Below are positions 34,134-43,540 of a stretch of DNA of 64,000 bases, piece by piece. The notes under the pieces were generated by a model. It saw nothing but the letters and a program-made list of their open reading frames with translations, did no database searches and was not told the origin of the DNA. The DNA lies in the NCBI RefSeq assembly GCF_029983815.1, contig NZ_JASBYU010000003.1, positions 69,010 to 133,009 on the forward strand, given 5' to 3'. Numbering within the stretch: position 1 is the stretch's first letter; every line of letters begins with the position of its first letter. A program made the translations under genes and the position numbers. Origin of the DNA: Lagierella sp. GTDB lineage: Bacteria > Bacillota > Clostridia > Tissierellales > Peptoniphilaceae.

Positions 34134-34760
34134 TTAAAAACTGTTATCAGAGTTAAAGTACCTGTCACAAAAATCATACCATTTGTCAACGTAATCAAAA
34201 TGGCTTAATTCCACTAAAGTAAATGGGCTTGCCACTTTTCTTCTTTTAGCTTCTTTGACAAAATCAAATATGAAATCATCTATCTCTGTAAGATAGCCAA
34301 ATACATAATCGAAGTTTAAATTAGAGGCATATTTAAGTCTACTATGCCCGTCTAAGGAAATATATGAATCCCCATCTTTAAAAACAGGAACTATTACATC
34401 CTCTTCACTTTTTATAAAGCTTGAAACAGCTTTTACTTTATCTCTATCCACAAAAAACTGTGATGGCTGAATCTTTATAAGGGGAATTTTGAAAAGAGAA
34501 ATGTCATTGAATTTTTTTATAAGTTTTCCATTATTATCGTAAAAGATAGTAATGTGTCCGCTATAAAACCTAAACTCGTCTATCACTTTATTAAAATATC
34601 TCGTTTCATTTCCTTTAATAACCCCACTATTCTTTCCAGTAATAATTATTTCAAAAGGGAATTTTCCATCAACTATAAAACAACCATGTTGAAGTAATGC
34701 CCTTTTAGAAAATCTTTCATCATCATATCCATCGACTCTTTTTATATTAATATCTTCCAC
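34134..34760 (-). CDS. ParB-nuclease-like domain protein
   Basis: A 208-residue protein starting at GTG 34760 after AGGTGA. Residues 85-165 resemble the ParB/Srx N-terminal fold: IPLIKIQPSQFFVDRDKVKAV, VPVFKDGDSYISLDGHSRL, then a hydrophobic strand. In ParB-like proteins GHSRL helps bind CTP or nucleotide. The N-terminal 80 residues (GCFIVDGKFPFEIIITGKN) and C-terminal helices are unassigned. It is a lone ParB-like protein with no partner ParA nearby, so a role in partitioning is unlikely. It is closely spaced (8 bp) after the MBL gene. Confidence 0.7.
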   Translation of the reverse strand: MEDINIKRVDGYDDERFSKRALLQHGCFIVDGKFPFEIIITGKNSGVIKGNETRYFNKVIDEFRFYSGHITIFYDNNGKLIKKFNDISLFKIPLIKIQPSQFFVDRDKVKAVSSFIKSEEDVIVPVFKDGDSYISLDGHSRLKYASNLNFDYVFGYLTEIDDFIFDFVKEAKRRKVASPFTLVELSHFDYVDKWYDFCDRYFNSDNSF

Positions 34761-34768
34761 TTTGTCAC

Positions 34769-35608
34769 CTAAACATGAAAACTTGTTCTTGGCAGCTGTA
34801 ATACAGTATCTACTCCATGGTCTTCACAATAATTTACCAGCTCAAACAATACATGATCCGTCTTTTCTGCAATTCTAGGCATGGTTTTAGTCGGTTCATC
34901 TAAAGGTTTAAAGAAATTGTCCCAATGTATGGGTAGGACAAGTTTAGCTTTGGTCATACCTATTGTCTCATGAAAAAATTCATTTTTAGTTTTTTCATCC
35001 ATCTTAGTTATTCCCGCTAAGGCCAAAAACAACACATCCACTTCGAAATCTTTTAGTCTATTTTCAATATAATTGCAGCTAGGGTGTATCAGATAACTTT
35101 TATCATTATTTTCAATATAAAAGTCATAGGATCCACCTTCTTTAAAGTTTCTCAACTTTCTATGCCTTCTCAAGGGTCTTTTTATTTCTTCTCCCAGGTC
35201 ATTGTTAAACACCCTTGGCTTTGAATGCTTTGATGGGATTACCGTTATTTTAAAGTCTCCAATTTCATATACTCTGTAGTCCTTAAAGACGACAATATTA
35301 TTTTTGTTAACCTTTTCTCCTAGAGCTATATTCTTTGTGGTTTTGCTGCCATATATAGTCGCTCCTGTCTTTTTTGATAGAAATGGAGCATCCATTACAT
35401 GGTCATAATGAGAATGGGAAATAAAGATGCCCTCTAGTCTATTTACATTGTATTTTTTCAACATGCCTTCAATTACTTCTTCGTCACTAGAAACCCTCTT
35501 AAATAGGTATTGTCTAACGGAGGGCCTTGTAAAATGGGCGTCGAATAGAATTTGACTATTTCCATCATCAAATAGTAATGTAGTTGTCCCAAAACTTGTA
35601 ATTTTCAT
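34769..35608 (-). CDS. MBL-fold metallohydrolase (UlaG-like)
   Basis: A 279-residue metallo-beta-lactamase fold protein. The metal motif is ISHSHYDHVMDA (HxHxDH), with later His residues in PSKHSKP, LIHPSCNYI and LPIHWDNF. The N-terminus KITSFGTTTLLFDDGNSQILFDAHF fits the L-ascorbate-6-phosphate lactonase/UlaG-like branch. Several near in-frame Met codons exist; ATG 35608 is preferred because GGAG lies nine bases before it. The substrate is unknown. It begins a run with the DUF1801 gene upstream. Confidence 0.85.
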   Translation of the reverse strand: MKITSFGTTTLLFDDGNSQILFDAHFTRPSVRQYLFKRVSSDEEVIEGMLKKYNVNRLEGIFISHSHYDHVMDAPFLSKKTGATIYGSKTTKNIALGEKVNKNNIVVFKDYRVYEIGDFKITVIPSKHSKPRVFNNDLGEEIKRPLRRHRKLRNFKEGGSYDFYIENNDKSYLIHPSCNYIENRLKDFEVDVLFLALAGITKMDEKTKNEFFHETIGMTKAKLVLPIHWDNFFKPLDEPTKTMPRIAEKTDHVLFELVNYCEDHGVDTVLQLPRTSFHV

Positions 35609-35634
35609 AACTTTCATCTCCATGATCCTATTTG

Positions 35635-35985
35635 TTACTTACCTAAGTTTTCCCTACACCAGATTGCAATTTCTCTAATTAAATCCATAGGAAGTTCATC
35701 CTTATAAGATATTTGAAAACCGCCTTTAGAATATTTAAATCCACGCTTAAGGATTTCTTCTTCAAATTCCTTGATGCCGGCAGATGTTGGAAAGATCCCA
35801 ATGTGATTTTTAAAGGCAGCGTAGTGAAATAAATTCCTTTTACCTTTAAAAGTAGGCATTCCGTAGGATATCTTTTCTTCATGTTCCTTAAAAACCTTTT
35901 TTAGATTTTCCCTAATATAAACCAACCTCTCCTGTATCTCCTTAGGAAAGGAAGAAATGTAATACTCTACTTCTTTACTGGACAT
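35635..35985 (-). CDS. DUF1801/YdhG-like protein
   Basis: A 116-residue soluble protein with the DUF1801 features ISYGMPTFKGKRNLFHYAAFKNHIGIFP and a C-terminal IREIAIWCREN. Relatives include Bacillus Fra/YdhG, proposed as frataxin-like iron chaperones; other members are of unknown function. It lies 26 bp before the MBL gene on the same strand and is probably co-transcribed with it. Confidence 0.88.
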   Translation of the reverse strand: MSSKEVEYYISSFPKEIQERLVYIRENLKKVFKEHEEKISYGMPTFKGKRNLFHYAAFKNHIGIFPTSAGIKEFEEEILKRGFKYSKGGFQISYKDELPMDLIREIAIWCRENLGK

Positions 35986-36089
35986 GGTAACCCCCTCTTT
36001 TATTTTTTATCTCCTTATTTAGATTATAATTCATCCATGAATAAAGGCGCAAACATAGTGAGTTTATAAGCTATTTTTCAATTAAAAAA

Positions 36090-36111
36090 GAGAACTCTAT
36101 TTCAAGTTCTC
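36090..36111 (-). terminator. Terminator after CPBP protease gene
   Basis: GAGAACT-TGAAATAG-AGTTCTC followed by six U residues on the minus strand. Confidence 0.88.
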
Positions 36112-36150
36112 CATTTTTAATTCAAATTGCTCCAACAATTTTTAAGTCAT

Positions 36151-36771
36151 TTAAAGTTTAAATAAGTACATGGAAACATAGATCCCAGAAATTATATTTA
36201 CCAGAGCATGAACAATCCACCCATAGACTATGGACCCGTCACACTTCTTTTCTGCAAGATATCCTAAAACATAGGCTATTCCTACAGTGAAAACAAGAAC
36301 AATCATACTCTCTAAAGCTCCCTTGACCGCTGGAAGATGGATAGCTGCAAATATAAGAGCTTGAAGGGCATTTCCAATTTTAAACCCTAGTTTTCCAATC
36401 AACCTTTTACCTAAAAAGCCCCTAAAGAAAATTTCTTCCGATAGCCCAGTCTGTACCACAGAAAAAAACACCAATACAAATACATATGTGAAACCAAATC
36501 CATATTTCTTAAATGTCACAAAGGGAAGGTTTGTAGAATTGATACTTCCATTTTTAAACATCACCATGTAGGGTACAAAGGTTGCAACCATAAAGAATAG
36601 ACTGATTACTGCAATAGATTTTATAGGCATTGGTCTTTTTGTTTTAAAGCCTAGCCATGGCAAAAACCCTTTAACAGTCCTATGTCCTACTAAGTACCAT
36701 ATAAAAGGAACCAAAGAAAAGATAAGAACCTGTACAATTCCACTAAATATTACAGTTTTTATTTCTTCCAT
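36151..36771 (-). CDS. CPBP-family intramembrane protease-like protein
   Basis: A 206-residue membrane protein with about six helices. The Abi/CAAX-protease motif is LSEEIFFRGFLGKRLIG (EExxxR), then ALIFAAIHLPA (second motif, with His), then a further helix with GWIVHALVN (third His). These form the presumed metal site of the family. Members process prenylated or peptide substrates, or give immunity to bacteriocins; the substrate here is unknown. It stands alone with its own terminator. Confidence 0.9.
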   Translation of the reverse strand: MEEIKTVIFSGIVQVLIFSLVPFIWYLVGHRTVKGFLPWLGFKTKRPMPIKSIAVISLFFMVATFVPYMVMFKNGSINSTNLPFVTFKKYGFGFTYVFVLVFFSVVQTGLSEEIFFRGFLGKRLIGKLGFKIGNALQALIFAAIHLPAVKGALESMIVLVFTVGIAYVLGYLAEKKCDGSIVYGWIVHALVNIISGIYVSMYLFKL

Positions 36772-36892
36772 AAATAACCTCCAATTTTTTGTAAACTTTA
36801 ATTTAATTATAGAGGTTTGATTCTATTAATTCCAATAATTTTTCTGATTTTACTATAAATTAACTTTATCTTAACTTAGGAAGTTTTATTTG

Positions 36893-36995
36893 CTATTTTG
36901 ACACAGTCTGCCTTACTACATTTAATTTACTGGCAAAATCTTCCTGGGAAAGTCCATTTGATTTTCTCAAAGTCTTTATATTTTCCTTTAGCATA
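36893..36995 (-). pseudogene. XRE-type helix-turn-helix regulator, remnant
   Basis: From ATG 36995 the frame reads MLKENIKTLRKSK, then one extra base shifts it. In the shifted frame the rest of the helix-turn-helix is plain (GLSQEDFASKLNVVRQTVSK), ending at TAG 36893-36895 exactly where a Trp-Glu-Lys would continue. A frameshift and a truncation within 35 codons mark it as dead. Nothing recognisable follows to 36780. Confidence 0.8.
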
Positions 36996-37109
36996 TTAAA
37001 CCCTCTTTCGCAGTATTTTCACTATTATTATATGAAAATACCACCGTTGCCACTAGCAATGTTTTTTAACATTTTAGCAAAATTAATTTTTTATACCTTT
37101 ACATAAAAA

Positions 37110-37153
37110 TTAAGTACCCTTTTTCTCATTTAAGAGTCTTCTAGGGTACTTAA
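37110..37153. terminator. Terminator after DUF2087 gene
   Basis: TTAAGTACCC and GGGTACTTAA flank a 24-base loop. On the minus strand U-rich sequence (TTTTTATG) follows. Confidence 0.7.
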
Positions 37154-37194
37154 TAGATTTTTCAAAAAAGCAAACTGCCTTATTGGCATATTAA

Positions 37195-37509
37195 CTATAT
37201 GTTGTTCTTAATAAACTCTTCCACTGGTGGAATGTCCTCTTCCTTCCAATAGGAACTTCCATCCATGGTCCTGTTTACAAGACGCCTCATAAACAACTCA
37301 CGCCTAATAGTTGCAGGGTCCTTAAAGGATGTATATCTATTGATAATTTCATTGATTTCTCTTTCTGTAAACTTTTCTCCAGATGGAATCTTTCCTGCGA
37401 TATAGTAATATATATATAACTTCTTTTTATTCTTTGAAGGAAGGGTCTCTATCCTACCCTCTTTGTCCAAAAAGTTTTCAAATTCCTTAATTAATCTCTC
37501 TTCTTCCAT
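37195..37509 (-). CDS. DUF2087-domain protein
   Basis: A 104-residue protein. DUF2087 pattern: RIETLPSKNKKKLYIYYYIAGKI, FTEREINEIINRYTSFKDPATIRRELFMRRLVNR and a closing DGSSYWKEE. This is a winged-helix-like fold in which the RREL-x-x-R-x-L segment is typical; it is probably DNA-binding or regulatory. ATG 37509 is preferred since GGAG lies six bases upstream. It is 24 bp past the flavoprotein stop and may be its co-transcribed regulator. Confidence 0.88.
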   Translation of the reverse strand: MEEERLIKEFENFLDKEGRIETLPSKNKKKLYIYYYIAGKIPSGEKFTEREINEIINRYTSFKDPATIRRELFMRRLVNRTMDGSSYWKEEDIPPVEEFIKNNI

Positions 37510-37532
37510 TTTTTTCTCCATTATAAATTGTT

Positions 37533-39017
37533 TTATTTTTCTGCTAATCTCTTTCCAATAACATAGCCTTGAGTATAGTTATGTCCAAGATTTAATCCTG
37601 CTAAAGTAAGGGGATAGTCATAGGATCCGTAGAAATTACCAGCAAGATTTCCTATTGCATAAAGTCCTTCAATAGGCTTTTTATCGTCATCCAAAGGTCT
37701 AAGACTTCCATCCACTTCCACTCCACTACATATCATCGTAAGTCTTAAATGGCGGTGAGTTCCAAAGTATGGTGGATTTTCAATTGGATAAAGATATTTT
37801 GGATCTTTACCAAAGTCTACATCTTCCTTATCTTTTGCAATTTCATTGTAACGAGCCACAGTATTTTTAAATTCATCTACATCTTTAATCTGTAGCTTTT
37901 CCGCCAACTTTTCCAGTGTATCCGCCTTAAAAGTCTTTATTAAACCTGGTAAAACTCCCTCTCGACTAGCATCTTCCTCAGGCATATACTTTTTAAGTTC
38001 CTCTTCATCGGCTAAACCTAGTCCCCACTCTTCTTTCTTTTCAAGATATTTTGCATCAAAGATTTCCGCATAGTGTCCAACATCTTCCTTATCCAATAGG
38101 AAACAGTTCATATACTCCATACCATTTTCCTCATTACAAAATCTCTTACCGTCAAGTTTTACTCTTAAAAGAGGAACTTGCATATTTGACCCAGGACCAG
38201 AGTCCATGTCGTGAACCATTTTTGTATGTCCTATTGGCTCCATCTGTCCACCTGCATCTATTATCATCTTGTGGCCATCACCAGTTCTACCAAATTTCTT
38301 AGTCTCTAAATTTAAAACCACAGGGATGTAATGAGATTTCATATCTTCATCATTTTGATAGTCTCCTGTACCTATTACAACACCTTTTTTTGCTCTAAAT
38401 TCTATTATTCCATCCTCGGACCTTCCGTATACACCTACAACTTTATTTCCCTCTTTAATCAATTTGATTCCAGGTGTATTATAGTAAAAATCAACTCCCT
38501 TTGACTGGGCTAACTTCGATAAGTACTTCATTGCATCTCCGGCGCTATATGGCTTTGGCCCATAAAATGCAGTGACAAATTCTAAATTCAAATCATTTTC
38601 CTTCATAAAACTCTTATGTGGTCCATTTCCCAAAGAGGAAACTTCAGCACCTGCTTCCTTGCTTTTATCTATTAACCATTGTAGGGCATCGCCAGAGTTT
38701 TCTACATACATTTCATAAAGGTCCTTATTTGCCCTTAATTCACTTTCCTTCATGAGAATAGAAATAAGCTTAGCCATATCCTTTGGATTGGAATTTTTAT
38801 AGTCAACCCCCACACCGATATGACCGCAGGCACTAGCTTCCTTTTCCTTTTGAATAACACAAACCTTTGCGCCAAGTTCAGCCGCTTTCAAAGCACATGG
38901 TACACCTGGAGTTCCAGCACCAACAACTACGATATCGTATTCCTTGGTGTCAATAGGTTTTTCTTTTACATCTTCAACTTTAAAAATTTCTCTTTCTTTT
39001 TTATAAATATCCTTCAT
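37533..39017 (-). CDS. FAD-dependent oxidoreductase (fumarate-reductase-like flavoprotein)
   Basis: A 494-residue soluble flavoprotein with an N-terminal Rossmann motif VVVGAGTPGVPCALKAAELGAKV and the reductase core found in fumarate/urocanate reductase and 3-ketosteroid dehydrogenase families: GHIGVGVDY, GVVIGTGDYQND and a C-terminal FAD-binding end EGLYAIGNLAGNFYGSYDY. ATG 39017 is preferred because AAAGGGGG precedes it; the longer frame has no site. No FMN-binding or haem domain is attached, so the electron donor must be another protein. The substrate may be an unsaturated acid, but this is not readable from sequence. Confidence 0.85.
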   Translation of the reverse strand: MKDIYKKEREIFKVEDVKEKPIDTKEYDIVVVGAGTPGVPCALKAAELGAKVCVIQKEKEASACGHIGVGVDYKNSNPKDMAKLISILMKESELRANKDLYEMYVENSGDALQWLIDKSKEAGAEVSSLGNGPHKSFMKENDLNLEFVTAFYGPKPYSAGDAMKYLSKLAQSKGVDFYYNTPGIKLIKEGNKVVGVYGRSEDGIIEFRAKKGVVIGTGDYQNDEDMKSHYIPVVLNLETKKFGRTGDGHKMIIDAGGQMEPIGHTKMVHDMDSGPGSNMQVPLLRVKLDGKRFCNEENGMEYMNCFLLDKEDVGHYAEIFDAKYLEKKEEWGLGLADEEELKKYMPEEDASREGVLPGLIKTFKADTLEKLAEKLQIKDVDEFKNTVARYNEIAKDKEDVDFGKDPKYLYPIENPPYFGTHRHLRLTMICSGVEVDGSLRPLDDDKKPIEGLYAIGNLAGNFYGSYDYPLTLAGLNLGHNYTQGYVIGKRLAEK

Positions 39018-39145
39018 ATTTCCCCCTTTTGAATTCATAACAGTAATATTATTCACATAATGTCTATACCCCATTGTAACTGTAATTATTCAATAGTTGG
39101 TATGAATCTAAGTTAGATAAAATGCAAATTAAAGAAAGACATAGA

Positions 39146-39961
39146 CTAGTTTTCACTTTTTCTCCAAAAGAGTCCCTCAGAACTTGCCAAGCAAGCTAGT
39201 ATTTCCTTTGCTCTTTCATCTGGATTGTAAAATGTTAGATGAAGGCAGTCCCATTCATATTGGGCCATCATCTTTCCATCATCAAATAAAAGATACATGG
39301 AGCCGGAATAATTTGTCATGATTTCTCTTATAGTCTCTTCTATAAGTTCTGGACTGGGTCTTTTGAATCTATCATCAAAGTAAATCTCCGCAGAATAATA
39401 GCACATAAACTTCAAGAGAATATTTGTGAATTTATTACCTATTTCTTCTCTTCTGTTACTATTTAAAAAATAATATTCCACATCAAAAAAATCACCCTTG
39501 GAGTCTGCTGGGACAGTCATCGGTAAAAAGTCGATAATATAACAGGGCTTTTCTGAAAGTTCCTCCACCCTATCCCAGTAATCCTCCATACTTTTGTCAA
39601 AGTCCTCTGTAAAGGGTAGGACTAAATCGAATATTTCTATGACATAATGCTTTTCTTTGATCTCGGTGTTTGGATGGTTTTCTGTTATCTCTACATTATA
39701 CTTTTTAAACCTTTTCATTTTGAAATCTTTCTTTTTGCCTATGACAATATACTGGGCATTGTACCTTATTTCATCAGAATTTTGATCGATACTGTAACAT
39801 TCAAAAGGCTTTTCAATATCAATTCCCATTAACATAAACTCTTTAGAAAGATCCGGATAGGAGGCCCTTATGTTTTTTACATAGTTTTCACAATATCCAC
39901 AACTACATACAAAGTCCTCTGGTAGGTTTTTATAAAAATTTTTTGTCTTTTTTATATACAT
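39146..39961 (-). CDS. Protein of unknown function with N-terminal CxCxxC
   Basis: A 271-residue soluble protein starting at ATG 39961 after AGGAGG. Residues 10-75 begin with FVCSCGYCENYVKNI, a CxCxxC motif likely binding metal, followed by a conserved-looking GIDIEKPFECY segment. Residues about 170-270 form a second region (SNRREEIGNKFTNILLKFMCYYSAEIYFDDRFKRPSPE..., ending ASSEGLFWRKS) rich in aromatic and acidic residues. I cannot name either domain with confidence; similar proteins appear in clostridia as hypotheticals. It stands 27 bp after the alcohol dehydrogenase gene's start region partner on the same strand and is transcribed separately or with it. Confidence 0.75.
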   Translation of the reverse strand: MYIKKTKNFYKNLPEDFVCSCGYCENYVKNIRASYPDLSKEFMLMGIDIEKPFECYSIDQNSDEIRYNAQYIVIGKKKDFKMKRFKKYNVEITENHPNTEIKEKHYVIEIFDLVLPFTEDFDKSMEDYWDRVEELSEKPCYIIDFLPMTVPADSKGDFFDVEYYFLNSNRREEIGNKFTNILLKFMCYYSAEIYFDDRFKRPSPELIEETIREIMTNYSGSMYLLFDDGKMMAQYEWDCLHLTFYNPDERAKEILACLASSEGLFWRKSEN

Positions 39962-40015
39962 GCACCTCCTATTTCTATTGTACAACATTTAGCGAATATT
40001 AATATAATTTTATTC

Positions 40016-41191
40016 TTAAAATGCCATCTTATATATCTTAAGGACATCTTCTTCCTTAAGTTTTTTAAATCCATTTATTTCAGGCTTTTCTCTATTTTCT
40101 ACACAATTCTTCGCCATAACTGGTAAGTCCACTTCTTTAAATCCCACATCTTTCAAATCCTCTGGAATGCCAACAGAAGTAAAAAACTTCCTAAGTTCAG
40201 CAATTGCATTTTTCGCATCCTCGTCAATGGATTTTCCTCTATCTAAATTGAATACATTGTAGCCAAATTCGGCAATCTTTCCTTGAGTTTCTTCATCTAA
40301 ACAGTATTCAAGCCAGTATGGAGTCAAAATAGCAAGACCAACACCGTGGGTAATGTCCCTAAGTGCTGAAAGTTCATGCTCCATTGGATGTACGGACCAT
40401 GCAGTATTTTTCCCCGTATCCAATAAACCATTTATTGCCCAGCTGCCAGCCCACATAAGATTTGCCCTTGCTTCATAATTTTCAGGTTCTGCTATTGCTA
40501 TAGGTCCATATTTAATACAGGTTTTAAGTATTGCCTCTGCCATTCTATCCTGTAAAAATGCACCATCATTTAAAGTAAAATAGTTTTCCATGGTATGGCT
40601 CATGATATCGGCAGTGCCCGCTGCCGTATGGTATGAGTTTACAGAAAAGGTAAGTTCTGGGTTCATAACAGCAAACTTAGGACGTGCATATTCAGATCCC
40701 CATGCCAGTTTTTGACCTGTCTCTTCATTAGTAATCACAGAACCCAAGTCCATTTCAGATCCTGTTGCAGAAAGGGTTAAAACAGAACCAAATGGTATTC
40801 CGCCTTTAGGCTCTTCATTTCCAATAACAATCTCCCATGGATCACAGTTACTATATGCACCTACAGCAACTAACTTGGCAGTGTCAATTACAGAACCACC
40901 ACCTACTGCAAGTATAAAGTCTATTTTGTTTTCTTTAGCTAAATCAACCCCTTCTCGAACCTTGTCAATTCTTGGGTTTGGAACAATTCCAGAAAGTTCA
41001 AAATAGTCGATATTATCTTCCTTGAAAATTTTTACAATTTTATCATATAATCCAATTTTCTTAATACTATTTTGCCCATAAACGATTAGAACTCTTGTAC
41101 CATACTTCTTAATCTCACTTGGTAGATTTTTAAGTTGATCCGCACCAAAAAATATTTTAGTAGATATATCGAATATAAAATCTTTCATCAT
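40016..41191 (-). CDS. Iron-containing alcohol dehydrogenase (butanol-type)
   Basis: A 391-residue group III alcohol dehydrogenase, reducing an aldehyde to alcohol with NAD(P)H. Nucleotide-binding GGGSVIDTAK, the conserved VLTLSATGSEMD segment, and metal-binding His residues in MSHTMENYF and HPMEHELSALRDITHGVGLAI are all present. Nearest in pattern to NADPH-dependent butanol dehydrogenases, but substrate range cannot be fixed. RBS is AGGAG. The gene lies between the CxCxxC protein and the alpha/beta hydrolase, both minus strand. Confidence 0.93.
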   Translation of the reverse strand: MMKDFIFDISTKIFFGADQLKNLPSEIKKYGTRVLIVYGQNSIKKIGLYDKIVKIFKEDNIDYFELSGIVPNPRIDKVREGVDLAKENKIDFILAVGGGSVIDTAKLVAVGAYSNCDPWEIVIGNEEPKGGIPFGSVLTLSATGSEMDLGSVITNEETGQKLAWGSEYARPKFAVMNPELTFSVNSYHTAAGTADIMSHTMENYFTLNDGAFLQDRMAEAILKTCIKYGPIAIAEPENYEARANLMWAGSWAINGLLDTGKNTAWSVHPMEHELSALRDITHGVGLAILTPYWLEYCLDEETQGKIAEFGYNVFNLDRGKSIDEDAKNAIAELRKFFTSVGIPEDLKDVGFKEVDLPVMAKNCVENREKPEINGFKKLKEEDVLKIYKMAF

Positions 41192-41276
41192 ACTCTCTCC
41201 TTTTTTTATATATCAATAGAGTAGTTACCCTATTTTACTTTATAAAAATCATTATATGTCTATTTTATCAAAATAA

Positions 41277-41307
41277 AGCACCCATACTAAAATATTGTGG
41301 GCGCTAA
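41277..41307 (-). terminator. Terminator after alpha/beta hydrolase gene
   Basis: AGCGCCCA and TGGGTGCT can pair around an AT-rich loop on the minus strand, followed by TTATTTT. Confidence 0.65.
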
Positions 41308-41327
41308 AATAATCTAAAATTATAAAT

Positions 41328-42257
41328 TTAATTGTACTTACTTAAAAAATCCTCAATCCCCTTAATATACTTTTCCCTCTCATTGAAATACATTTGGGTA
41401 TGTTCACTTTCATTTAGTAACATAACCCTATCTTTTCCAGATTTATCAAATACACCTTGCGCATGGGAAAAGGGAGTTACCTTGTCCTCTTTATTAGTTA
41501 TTATAAGAATCGGATTGTCTATTTTATTAAAACTTAAAAGTCCATTGGTTTCTTTATATCCATATCCTTCAATAACCTTGGAACCAATATTTCCAAGAGA
41601 CTTCATTAAACCAAAGGGGATATTTGTCTGATTTGAAGCCTCTTTTAGCCCTTGGTCAATAAATTCCTCACCATTGGCCATTGGTGAATCCAAAATAACT
41701 AATTGGATTTTATCTTTTATTTGTTCATAACCGTGAAGAAATGTATGAGCTCCATAGGACTCGGCAAATATATTAATCTTTCTATCGGGATACTTTTCCT
41801 TAAGATAATATACTACGTTGATTAGGTCCCCCTTTTCCCCAACTCCCATATTATTCTTTTTTATAGGATGAGTTCCAGAATTTCTTTGGTCATAAAGAAC
41901 TGCTGAAAAGCCTCTTTCCAAAAATATCTGACTATGGGGAAGCATTGTCTCTCCCGTTCCACCCATACCATGAATAAATATAAAGATATCTCTTTTGCCA
42001 TCTAATTCATAGGTGTCAATTGAAAAATCATAACCATCCTTGTCATTTGTAACTATTTCTTTCCTATAAGCATAATTTTCCTTAAAATCATCAGCATTAA
42101 TATTATATGTTTGTAAGAATTTGCCTTCATTTTTTAATGTCTCTTCTTGGGGTACAATATTTGTAACACTTTTATTGATTTCAATGCTTAAAAAAGCAGA
42201 AAAACCTATTATTAAAACTAGTACAATACCTAGTAGAATCTTTAACACTTTTTTCAT
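41328..42257 (-). CDS. Membrane-anchored alpha/beta hydrolase
   Basis: A 309-residue protein with an N-terminal membrane helix (about 7-25) followed by an alpha/beta hydrolase domain. The nucleophile elbow is NIFAESYGAHTF, with A instead of the first G of GxSxG; the oxyanion segment is IFIHGMGGTGE. The catalytic Asp is probably near NKEDKVTPF, and the His is in ESEHTQMY. ATG 42257 follows GAGGTG. The substrate is unknown; the layout resembles extracellular lipase/esterase-like surface enzymes. Confidence 0.88.
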   Translation of the reverse strand: MKKVLKILLGIVLVLIIGFSAFLSIEINKSVTNIVPQEETLKNEGKFLQTYNINADDFKENYAYRKEIVTNDKDGYDFSIDTYELDGKRDIFIFIHGMGGTGETMLPHSQIFLERGFSAVLYDQRNSGTHPIKKNNMGVGEKGDLINVVYYLKEKYPDRKINIFAESYGAHTFLHGYEQIKDKIQLVILDSPMANGEEFIDQGLKEASNQTNIPFGLMKSLGNIGSKVIEGYGYKETNGLLSFNKIDNPILIITNKEDKVTPFSHAQGVFDKSGKDRVMLLNESEHTQMYFNEREKYIKGIEDFLSKYN

Positions 42258-42337
42258 ATGACACCTCATAAAATATTTTTAGAACAATTATACCAAACCC
42301 ATTAAAATTATATGTTAACTATTTATTAATATAATGT

Positions 42338-42371
42338 AAAAGTGTGCAAACTTTACTAAGCACCCTTTGTA
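42338..42371 (-). terminator. Terminator after 385-aa membrane gene
   Basis: AAAGGGTGC and GCACACTTT pair on the minus strand around a 12-base loop, followed by a TACATTATATT tail. It lies about 10 bp past the stop. Confidence 0.6.
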
Positions 42372-42382
42372 AAAATACCATA

Positions 42383-43540
42383 CTATATATAGAGCTGTTT
42401 TTTACTTGCTTTTTCCCTTCTCCTCTGTATAAACGATTTTTCTGATAAATAAGCCTTTAAAGAAAAACTTGCCACAACTATTAACAATACTAAGAGTATC
42501 AAACTACTTTCTAGAGCTATTAAAACCCCTTCACCTAGTAAGGATACAAAGGTTCCAACATTCAAATTGAAATAAACGTAGAACATCAGACCATTAAAGA
42601 TAATAAAGGCCAATAGGGACTTTTTTAAGTCGTAATTTTGAGCTCTTTTGGAATAAATAATAGTTCTTGCTACATAATAAACTATCCAGGTTAATACCAT
42701 CAATGCCATATAGCCATATAGTGTAAAATTGGTTTCACTGTAGATTATTCCACCCATTCCAATATTTTTAATTCCTCCAGGATAGTTGATTTTCATTATA
42801 ATATATTGCTTTATAGCTACTGCCAGCGCCATAAATAGAGAAACCGTCGTAAAGGAAAGAAGTTTATTCTTCTTATTTTCCCTATCATTTTTTCTTATAT
42901 AGAAATGGGCTATAAGACCTAAGGCGATTTCAAGACCAATGAAGTTTAAAATTGCTATAAAATTAAAATCCTTTCCAAAAAATCGTCCCCTACCTAAAAA
43001 TAGATTTTCAGCCCTTAAATTTTGGTACTCATTTTTTCCAGTATATTTAATCTGATTATATATTTCATCATAAATGGATTCATGGGCCCTAATTTCCTTT
43101 CTCTGGTCCTCATCCACATCCTTTAAAATTAAATTGTAGATTTCATGAAAACGGGTTTCAGCTTTTTTGATTTCTTCATCCAACTCTTCCCTCTTTTCAT
43201 AATTTCCATTATTTATAGCATCAAGCACTTTAAGATGCAAATTCATCAACTTCTTATAGGCTTGGGTAAATTCATCAATATCGTATCCATGGATTTTTAT
43301 TATCTGCTCATTTTTGTATTTAGCAGCCTCTTCAAGGGTTTTTCCGTAGTAAATTTTTCTATATTCATCTGCATCTTCAATGACCTCTGAGTCCTTGGTG
43401 TAGTGAAAGTACTCTACAGGAGAATCTTTTATAGCTATTCCAATTAAAACCAAGTACAAGATAAATCCAAGAACGATATATATGACTTTATGCTTGAAGA
43501 GCATATCTTTAATTTCTTTTAAAAATGGTTTTTGAGACAT
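42383..43540 (-). CDS. Six-helix membrane protein of unknown family
   Basis: A 385-residue protein with one N-terminal helix (about 19-38), a long charged domain on the outer face (40-190; coiled-coil-like, rich in K/E), then five more helices between about 197 and 370, and a basic tail. I recognise no named domain. The layout resembles ABC-2-type permeases, but no ATPase gene is adjacent. An inverted repeat ACATACG...CGTATGT (43592-43632) lies about 60 bp upstream and could be an operator. Confidence 0.75.
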   Translation of the reverse strand: MSQKPFLKEIKDMLFKHKVIYIVLGFILYLVLIGIAIKDSPVEYFHYTKDSEVIEDADEYRKIYYGKTLEEAAKYKNEQIIKIHGYDIDEFTQAYKKLMNLHLKVLDAINNGNYEKREELDEEIKKAETRFHEIYNLILKDVDEDQRKEIRAHESIYDEIYNQIKYTGKNEYQNLRAENLFLGRGRFFGKDFNFIAILNFIGLEIALGLIAHFYIRKNDRENKKNKLLSFTTVSLFMALAVAIKQYIIMKINYPGGIKNIGMGGIIYSETNFTLYGYMALMVLTWIVYYVARTIIYSKRAQNYDLKKSLLAFIIFNGLMFYVYFNLNVGTFVSLLGEGVLIALESSLILLVLLIVVASFSLKAYLSEKSFIQRRREKASKKQLYI

